Made by a program: the position numbers and the translations under genes. Positions 58,118-64,000 of a stretch of DNA of 64,000 nt are shown piece by piece. Every line of letters begins with the position of its first letter. Position 1 is the stretch's first letter. A model generated the notes under the pieces. The model was not told the DNA's origin and searched no databases. It was given only the letters and a program-made list of their open reading frames with translations. Origin of the DNA: Magnolia sinica (Eukaryota; Streptophyta; Magnoliopsida; Magnoliales; Magnoliaceae); assembly GCF_029962835.1 (NCBI RefSeq), contig NC_080587.1:52977528-53041527 (forward strand), in the 5' to 3' direction.

Positions 58118-59228
58118 TGCATGAATGAATGTAATGTGGATAAGATTGTTTGTGTTTGGATGGATTTACTAGTTTGGGTTTAGATGGATGTGAATGTGAA
58201 TATGATGAAATATATTATATAACAGGTGTATATCAGGATGAATATGATGAAATATATTGTAACAGGTATATATCAGGAATTTTGTGCTAGAATTTTTTTT
58301 TTAAAAGAGACTTTTACCTATGAAACTTTTCGTAGGTAAAAGGTTTGTAAATATTTTTAGCGACGAAAACTATCATCGATAAAAGGTTTTACATATTTTT
58401 TAGTGACGAAAATATTCGTTGCTAAAAGTTTTGTAATAAATTTTAGCAATGAAAACTATTGTCGCTAACAGTTTTAGATGTATTTTTTAGGGACGAATAT
58501 TTTCGTCGCTAAAAGTTATTTTTAGTGATGAAAACTATCGTCGCTAAAAGTTTTGTAATAAATATCAGCGACGAAAACTATCATTGCTAAAAGTTTTGTA
58601 ATTATTTTTTAGTGACGATAGACGATAACTATCGTCACTAGAAGATTTGTATATTTTTTTTTAGCGATGGGAATATTCGTCACTAAAAGTTTTTCAATTA
58701 GTTTTAGTGACGAAAACTATCGTCGCTAAAAGGTTTTATGTATTTTTTAGCGACGGAAATATTCGTCGCTAAAAGTTTTGTGCATATTTTTAGCAACGGA
58801 AATATTCATTGCTAAAAGTTTTGTGCATATTTTTAGTGACGAAAATATTCGTCGCTAAAATTTTTATGATTATTTTTAGTGACAAAAATATTCGTTACTA
58901 AAAGTTTTGTAATAAATATTAGCGACGAAAACTATCGTTACTAAAAGTTGTGTAAGTATTTTTTACTTAAGAATAAAATTTCGTCAGTAGAAGTGTTTAG
59001 CGACAAAACAATTTGTCACTAAAAGTATTTTTAAGACGAAAAAAAATCGTCGCTAAAAAGCTTGCCTTTGCCAACGATTCAAATTTTTCGTAGATAAAAA
59101 CCTCTTTCATCGGTTTTTTAGCGACGAATGTAGTGACGAAAATTTTCGTCGCTAAAACATTTTAGCTACGAAAATTAGTCTTTTAGCAACCAAAATTTTC
59201 ATCGCTAAAGGTGGGATTTCTTGTAGTG
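58118..59228 (-). repeat. Right terminal inverted repeat of the outer CACTA with about 20 palindromes
   Basis: 58,118-58,345 is the inverted counterpart of 15,555-15,836. From 58,359 onward, near-identical hairpins such as AGCGACGAAAACTATCGTCG + CTAAAAG recur, mostly every 41-45 bases (for example 58,705, 58,749, 58,792, 58,833, 58,878, 58,920). The end is ATTTCTTGTAGTG. These are the expected TNPA-type binding sites of the element. The number of hairpins is much higher than at the left end. Confidence 0.88.
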
Positions 59229-59796
59229 TGATCATGAGATATGTGTTATTCCCAACCGTCTATCTTTTGGATGGTAGGCTAGTGGTTCTGATCATGAGAT
59301 ATGTGTTATATCCCAACCATCCGTCTTCTAGACGGTGGGCCAGTAGCCCACCCAGCTATATAGCTGCTATATTACCATCAGCAAGTTCTGTGGGTTTGAT
59401 CATGAGGTATGTGTTATATCCCAACCGTCCATGTAGACGGTGGCCTACGCTATGTGTGGTGTCCATACTGTCCAGCTAGGACGGTGGGACCCACCATGGT
59501 ATATATGTTAAATTCAAACCATCCATCCACTTTGCAAGCTCATCTTAGGCTTGAGACAAGAAATAAGACAGATCTGTCTATCAGGTGGACCACATTGCAA
59601 AAATCAATAGAGGATTGAACGTCTACCATTGAAACTCATTTGGGATCACAGAAGTTTTGGATCAATATGAAAATTGTTTTTCCTCTTAATTCAGGTCTTT
59701 GTGACCTTATGAACAGAATGGATGGAAAATAAATGTTATGGTGGGCCCTGTGAATTATTAACGGTGAAATCATTATCTCCACTGCTATTTGTGATA
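59229..59796 (+). mobile_element. Family-B LTR sequence resuming after the CACTA, with a truncated MITE-like copy
   Basis: It starts with the duplicated TGA and three partial repeats of TGATCATGAG(A/G)TATGTGTTAT at 59,229, 59,290 and 59,398. The second repeat is followed by CCAGCTATATAGCTGCTATA ... AGCAAGTTCTGTGGGTTTGA, nearly the same as the sequence just left of the CACTA (15,150-15,193). From about 59,480 a GGGACCCACCATGG-headed copy of the inverted-repeat family begins and is cut by the copia LTR at about 59,797. Confidence 0.6.
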
Positions 59797-61825
59797 TGGT
59801 CCTAGAGGGGGGGTGAATAGGACAATGCCAAATAAAAACTTATAACAATGGAATAATAAAGAAAATGATAGCCAAATTAAATAACAATGCAGGAAAGAAA
59901 AACAACCTCAAAATTCAGATCTTGAGAGGTGGATACAAACGTTATTCTAAGGACAACCTTACACCAAAAACAGAGTTTATGGTAGGACAACCTTATTTCT
60001 AGAAAGGTCTTTGTATCAAGTCTCAAATCGAAGAGGAATACAAAAATAAATATAAACGAATTGAAATAACTTGTAATTAAAGATGTATTGTTCTAGGGAC
60101 AGCCATACACCATAAAAATGGCAGGCAACCTTCTGGAACAACTTTCAAATGAAATTGAAAATCAAGCTTATAAAGGAATAGCAGAAAGTAAATTCTAAGC
60201 TATTACAACATTCTCACAAAGCTTGAAATAATTACAACATTCACCACCATACATACATCCCACAAAAAGAATAAAAAATTAGAAGAATAAAACAATCAAC
60301 CACAACTCAAGGGATTATAGTGGTTCGCCTGTGTTCACCAAACTGTTAAACAACAGCCACACAAAATGCTACTCCACTCCTAATATCCTCACACAGGGAT
60401 ATTAGCGTTCACTAAAAATAGGTTTTCCCAAGTTCACCCAAAACCCTTACAATTGTGTCTTTGTTTGTGGGCTTACACAATTAAAAACCCCACTTCGAGT
60501 TTTCTGGCTTTCCTCGGATAACCAATATAACAAGATTTTTCTGCAAATCTTGAAAGAAACCAAAATAAAAGAAAGGAATTTACAATATGTAAAATACGAA
60601 AATCTCCTTTGTTGTAGCAGCGGTAGAACCAAATCAAAGTAGATGATTGAATGTCCAAGTTCAATGTCCAAGACTCGATTACAATGGTTCTAATTCTAAT
60701 AGATTTTAAATTAAACCAAATAGGGCTTGCCTTAATTGATTTTGATTCCAAAGAAAGGGAATAATAATTCCTCTTTATCAATTCAGATTGGAATATATGA
60801 AACAAAATCAATTAAAATAAAGCTAAGGAAAGAGAATATTAAATATGGACACTTTGCTTAGATGGAGCACAATATTATCTCTCAGAAGTTCGACGAAGAT
60901 TGGCTTGAATACTTTAATTAAATCGATGATTTCTTCTGAGATTCGTGCACTATTTATAGGTGAGAAGATCGGGTCTTCGACTGGTCTAGAGTGCTCTTCG
61001 ACTAGTCGAAGCAACAACAGATATTTGAAAAATCCGGTGGGATATGCTCTGACCGTTCTACGACTGGTCGTAGCTCTCCTACGACTGGTCGTAGGTTTCC
61101 TTCGACTGGTCGTAGGTCCTGTAAACCATCGCTGGACTTCGAGTCGAAGGTTGTACGACTGGTCAAAGATCAGTCGACACTGTTCATACGACCGGTCGAA
61201 TAGTCTTCCAGGACTAGTCGAAGGCTAGATTTTATCCTAATTTGTAACAAACTTACGATCGTCGAGGAATTTCTTAGATCGGTCGAAGCAAGTCTAGGAC
61301 TAGTCGAAGAAGGCCTAGGACTAGTCGAAGAACAGACCAATCACATGAAAAATAACATTCGACTTATGTATCCGAAATGACCTACTTCTAAGGTCAACCT
61401 ATGGTCAAACAAACCTCAATCATGAAGTATGGACATTGAAGCATTAGGAACAAGTGACCTTGAAGTATCAGTCTTGAAGTCTTGATGTAGTTGAACTCTT
61501 CATGTAACTCAATCTTGAAAGTGGCTTGAGTTTCAGCTTGAGTCTTGAGTTCAGCTTGAGTCTTGTCTTGTGAGCAGTTCTTTCATTCCAGAGTCTTGTC
61601 TTGTGAGCAGTTCTTTCATTCCAGAGTCTTGTCTTGTGAGCAGTTCTTTCATTCAAGATCTTGAGTCTTGTACTTGAGAGCTTTGCTTGTTGTGAGCTTA
61701 GCTTGTTTATGAATGTTGATCCTTGAGAGAGCTTCACTTATGCAAGTTATATATAACAGAGTATAATAGTGATTTTGGCACTACAAATTTGACAACAAAG
61801 AGGGATAGAAACTATAGCACTTACA
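59797..61825 (-). mobile_element. 3' LTR of copia element 2
   Basis: Minus-strand LTR of about 2.03 kb. Its 5' end TGTAAGTGC (at 61,825) follows a polypurine tract; its 3' end is CACCCCCCCTCTAGGACCA (59,797). The left boundary may shift by a few bases because neighbouring MITE-like sequence also reads TATGGTCC. A minus TATA box CTATAAATAG lies at 60,950-60,959. CGACTAGTCGAAG / CGACTGGTCGTAG words cluster at 60,975-61,330. A 33-base unit (AGAGTCTTGTCTTGTGAGCA...) is repeated three times at about 61,555-61,650; the ORF over it is incidental. The other LTR lies outside the window. Confidence 0.82.
60950..60959 (-). promoter_or_regulatory. TATA box of the copia 2 LTR
   Basis: CTATAAATAG on the minus strand, placed just downstream of the CGACTAGTCG cluster in the direction of transcription. 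This is the usual arrangement of an LTR promoter. Inference from sequence only. Confidence 0.55.
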
Positions 61826-61838
61826 ATCTCCCCCTTTG
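61826..61838 (-). promoter_or_regulatory. Polypurine tract of copia element 2
   Basis: CAAAGGGGGAGAT on the minus strand touches the LTR start TGTAAGTGC. A GACAAAGGGGGAGATTG-type tract is typical of plant Ty1/copia elements and sets the LTR boundary. Confidence 0.85.
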
Positions 61839-62310
61839 TCAAATTAGTGACAAAACACATAATCAAGATAAACAAGAGTAAAACAACTGGTTAATACCTG
61901 TAAATCAATATTCAACATTCAACATTCAACCAGTTTCAACATTCAACCATTATCATTCAACAAGATCAAACATATATTCAAGATCAAACATATATTCCCC
62001 TTGACACCCCACTCCCCCTGAGTAACATAACCAATGCTACTCCTCTCACAATCATATTAACAACAAACCATTCTCCCCTTTTTTGTCACAATATGACAAA
62101 GGAGAACTAAATAAAGGAATGAGAGTAAACAGAAGGAGGAAATAGAGTATAGCAAAAGAGTCATAGAGATACTTAAGATAGCATCACATATATCCAGCAT
62201 AAATATTACATCAAGAACAAATATCCAGCATTAAACATAGATAGAATCCAAATCAAAATCAGCCAAGTGCTAAGTAAGAAAGTTATTACATACAAAAAGT
62301 CTCATAGAAA
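61839..62310 (-). other. Copia 2 untranslated region between extra ORF and polypurine tract
   Basis: Non-coding, with a duplicated TTCAACATTCAACCA block (about 61,911-61,945). No ORF supported. Confidence 0.45.
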
Positions 62311-62490
62311 CTAGTCAGAACTAGAACTTGAAGATGGAGCAGGAATAGAAGGATCAAGTTGGTGCATGCCTTTGTTCAAGCGCCTAAGATATTTGCACAT
62401 GTACTTGAATTGCAAATCATGAGCAACAGACATGTTTTCCATCTTTACATTTATATTCTCAACTTTATCCTCTTATACACACGACTGGTC
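62311..62490 (-). pseudogene. C-terminal remnant of the extra ORF in copia 2
   Basis: On the minus strand the frame reads KVENINVKMENMSVAHDLQF, YMCKYLRRLNKGMHQLDPSI then PAPSSSSSD and a stop (62,311-62,313). This matches the end of the extra ORF in copia 1 (YMKKYFHHINRSLNQFDPSM then PAPSSSGSD). The rest of the ORF is deleted here: a palindromic CGACTGGTCGAA word (about 62,482) and the pol end follow within 110 bases. It shows that both copia copies belong to one family that carried this ORF. Confidence 0.75.
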
Positions 62491-62587
62491 GAATAAACCC
62501 CAAAAATTCAAATTTCTTGCAATTTAAACAAAAATTGGAATTCAATCTAGCAAATATATACACTATAATACAAGTAGGCATAAATAA

Positions 62588-64000
62588 TCAATTTAAAATG
62601 CACATGCCAAGATCAAATTTCATCTTTTTGAACCTGCTTTTATCAAGAGGTTTTGTGAAAATATCAGCACGTTGATCTTCAGTAGGAATATATTCTAGAG
62701 ATATAACTTTTCTTCTACTAATTCCCTTATATAATGAAATCTAATGTCAATATGCTTAGTACGAGAATGTTGAATAGGATTTTTTGAAATATTTATCGCA
62801 CTAGAATTATCACAATGTAATAACATAGAATCTGTTTAATTCCATAATCACTTAGCATTCGTTGCATCCAAACAAGTGTGTACATGCATTACCAGCTGCG
62901 ATGAGCTTCAGATGTTGAAAGTGATATAGAATTTTGTTTCTTACTAAACCAGAAAACTAGACAAATTTCAATGTAAAAACAACCACCACCGGTTGATTTT
63001 CTATCATCTAGATTACCACCCCAGTCAGAGTACCCAACTAATTGGACATTGGTTTCATGAGGATACCGAGACCGAGATTTACAGTATTTGCGACATATCT
63101 AATAATTCGCTTGACAAAGAATCAAGTGAGATTCTTTTGGATCGATTGATATCTTGTGCAAATACCAACACTTAGAGAAATATCGGTCTACTAGCCGTTA
63201 AATATAACAAACTACCAATCATACTCCGATAAAGTTTTAAATCAACATTTTTACCATTAGAGTCTTTTGAAAGTTTCAGGGTAGTACTCATAAGAGTATC
63301 AAAATTTTTACCATTCTCAAATCCAAATCTCTTGATTAGGTTCAAGGCATACTTAAATTGAGAAATGAATATTCCTTCAGGTTGTTGCTTTACTTGCAAT
63401 CCAAGGAAATAAGTCAATTCCCCAACCATGCTCATTTCGAACTCTGATTTCATCAAATCTGCAAACTCAGTAGTCAAGTCAGCACAAGTTGATCCATAAA
63501 TGATATCATCAACATAAATCTGTACCATTAAGATATGATCATTATGTTTCTTAACAAACAGAGTTTTATCAACAGATCCCATTTGAAAATTATGAGTTAA
63601 AAGAAATTTTGTTAGTTTCTCATACCATGCCCTAGGTGCTTGTTTTAATCCATAAAGTGCCTTTTTAAGCCGATATACATGATCAGTATTTTTGGAATCT
63701 TCAAAACCCATTGGCTATTCAACATAGACTTCTTCATGTAAATCGTCATTTAGAAAAGCACTTTTCACATCCATCCGATAGATCTTTATCTTTCTAAAAC
63801 ATGCAATGGATATAAATAGTCTAATAGATTCAAGACGTGCTAACTGGTGCAAAGGTTTCATTGAAATCAATCCATTCAATTTGAGTATAACCTTGTACCA
63901 CCAGTGTAGCCTTGTTTCTAATTATATTTCCCCGTTCGTCAGTATTATTTTTGAAATTCCTTTTTGTTACAATGGTGTGTTTATCTTTAGGTCTTGGTAC
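62588..64000 (-). pseudogene. Copia element 2 pol: reverse transcriptase and RNase H (runs off window)
   Basis: The minus-strand RT enters at 64,000 ([49 protein letters not shown]) and is best kept at 63,172-63,711 with YGLKQAPRAWYEKLTKFLL, an intact YVDDIIYGS catalytic box and YFLGLQVKQQPEGIFISQFK. RNase H and the tail (HIDIRFHYI..., FTKPLDKSRFKKMKFDL in shifting frames) reach the stop at 62,588-62,590. Stops and frameshifts near 62,700-62,830 and 63,770-63,860 make it inactive. Compared with copia 1, the YVDD box is intact and the C-terminus is in the same place relative to the extra ORF. Confidence 0.9.

Larger units (their letters stand above)
15194..59228 (+). mobile_element. Giant CACTA (En/Spm) transposon, about 44 kb including nested insertions
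   Basis: The left end reads CACTACAAAAAAGAAGG (from 15,194). The right end reads CCACC...ATTTCTTGTAGTG (to 59,228), that is CACTACAAGAAAT on the minus strand. The three bases TGA stand on both sides (15,191-15,193 and 59,229-59,231), the 3-bp duplication CACTA elements make. Both termini carry arrays of TTTAGCGACGAAA / TTTCGTCGCTAAA palindromes and about 260 bp of closely matching inner inverted repeat. TNPD-like and TNPA-like genes lie near the right end on the plus strand. A second CACTA (30,498-51,294) is nested inside, so the element's own length is about 23 kb. All genes are decayed, so it cannot move by itself. Confidence 0.9.

Noticed and set aside
58359..59200. CRISPR-like array (regular repeats and spacers)
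   Set aside because: The repeats are imperfect palindromes in a plant CACTA terminus, spacers are also repeated, and no cas genes are present.
61468..61737. ORF with a repeated 11-residue peptide
   Set aside because: It is a translation of a 33-base tandem repeat inside the copia 2 LTR.

Overview
This window is nuclear DNA from a flowering plant. It consists almost entirely of transposable elements, and I see no intact host gene. The evidence is the mix of plant element types: Ty3/gypsy Athila-type, Ty1/copia, En/Spm CACTA, and long-LTR derivatives primed by initiator-Met tRNA. Fragments of plant genes (11S globulin, TLD-domain protein, LEO1, DJ-1) also occur. I cannot name the species. Every coding region is broken by stops, frameshifts or deletions.

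Layout, left edge (1-15,193). A Ty3 LTR fragment (family A, minus strand) abuts an Athila-type element on the minus strand. That element has gag, protease, RT/RNase H, integrase, a tRNA-Asp-type primer site and one 1.35-kb LTR. It adjoins a plus-strand copia element whose pol is split by a 2.3-kb solo LTR with a target-site duplication. The copia element carries an extra ORF 3' of pol. An old fragment of a second long LTR family (B) follows.

Layout, centre (15,194-59,228). A CACTA transposon of about 44 kb, flanked by the duplication TGA, sits in the family-B LTR fragment. It has long terminal inverted repeats full of short palindromes. Inside are several kilobases of telomere-like minisatellite, G-rich on the left and C-rich on the right, with 167-bp tandem units in matching inverted orientation. 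Near the right end lie decayed TNPD-type (DDE transposase) and TNPA-type genes. Inserted in the C-rich array is a second CACTA element (30,498-51,294, duplication TAT). It has no visible transposase but carries fragments of at least four unrelated host genes. Inside that lies a family-B LTR element (32,026-44,965) with 4.7-kb LTRs and only about 0.4 kb of its own internal sequence. Its internal region is split by a family-A solo LTR (36,813-39,924, duplication CAAAG). This makes four nested levels, each supported by termini and by exact or one-mismatch duplications.

Layout, right edge (59,229-64,000). The interrupted family-B sequence resumes, followed by a copy of an inverted-repeat element with GGGCCCACC ends. 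Then comes the 3' half of a minus-strand copia element (LTR, polypurine tract, remnant of the extra ORF, RNase H, RT) that runs off the window.

The genes cooperated only as transposon machinery. TNPD/TNPA would have acted on the palindrome-rich ends of the outer CACTA; the inner CACTA and the family-B element look non-autonomous. Domain calls are from reading translations by eye. Boundaries with TG/CA or CACTA ends plus duplications are given to the base; others may be off by tens of bases.
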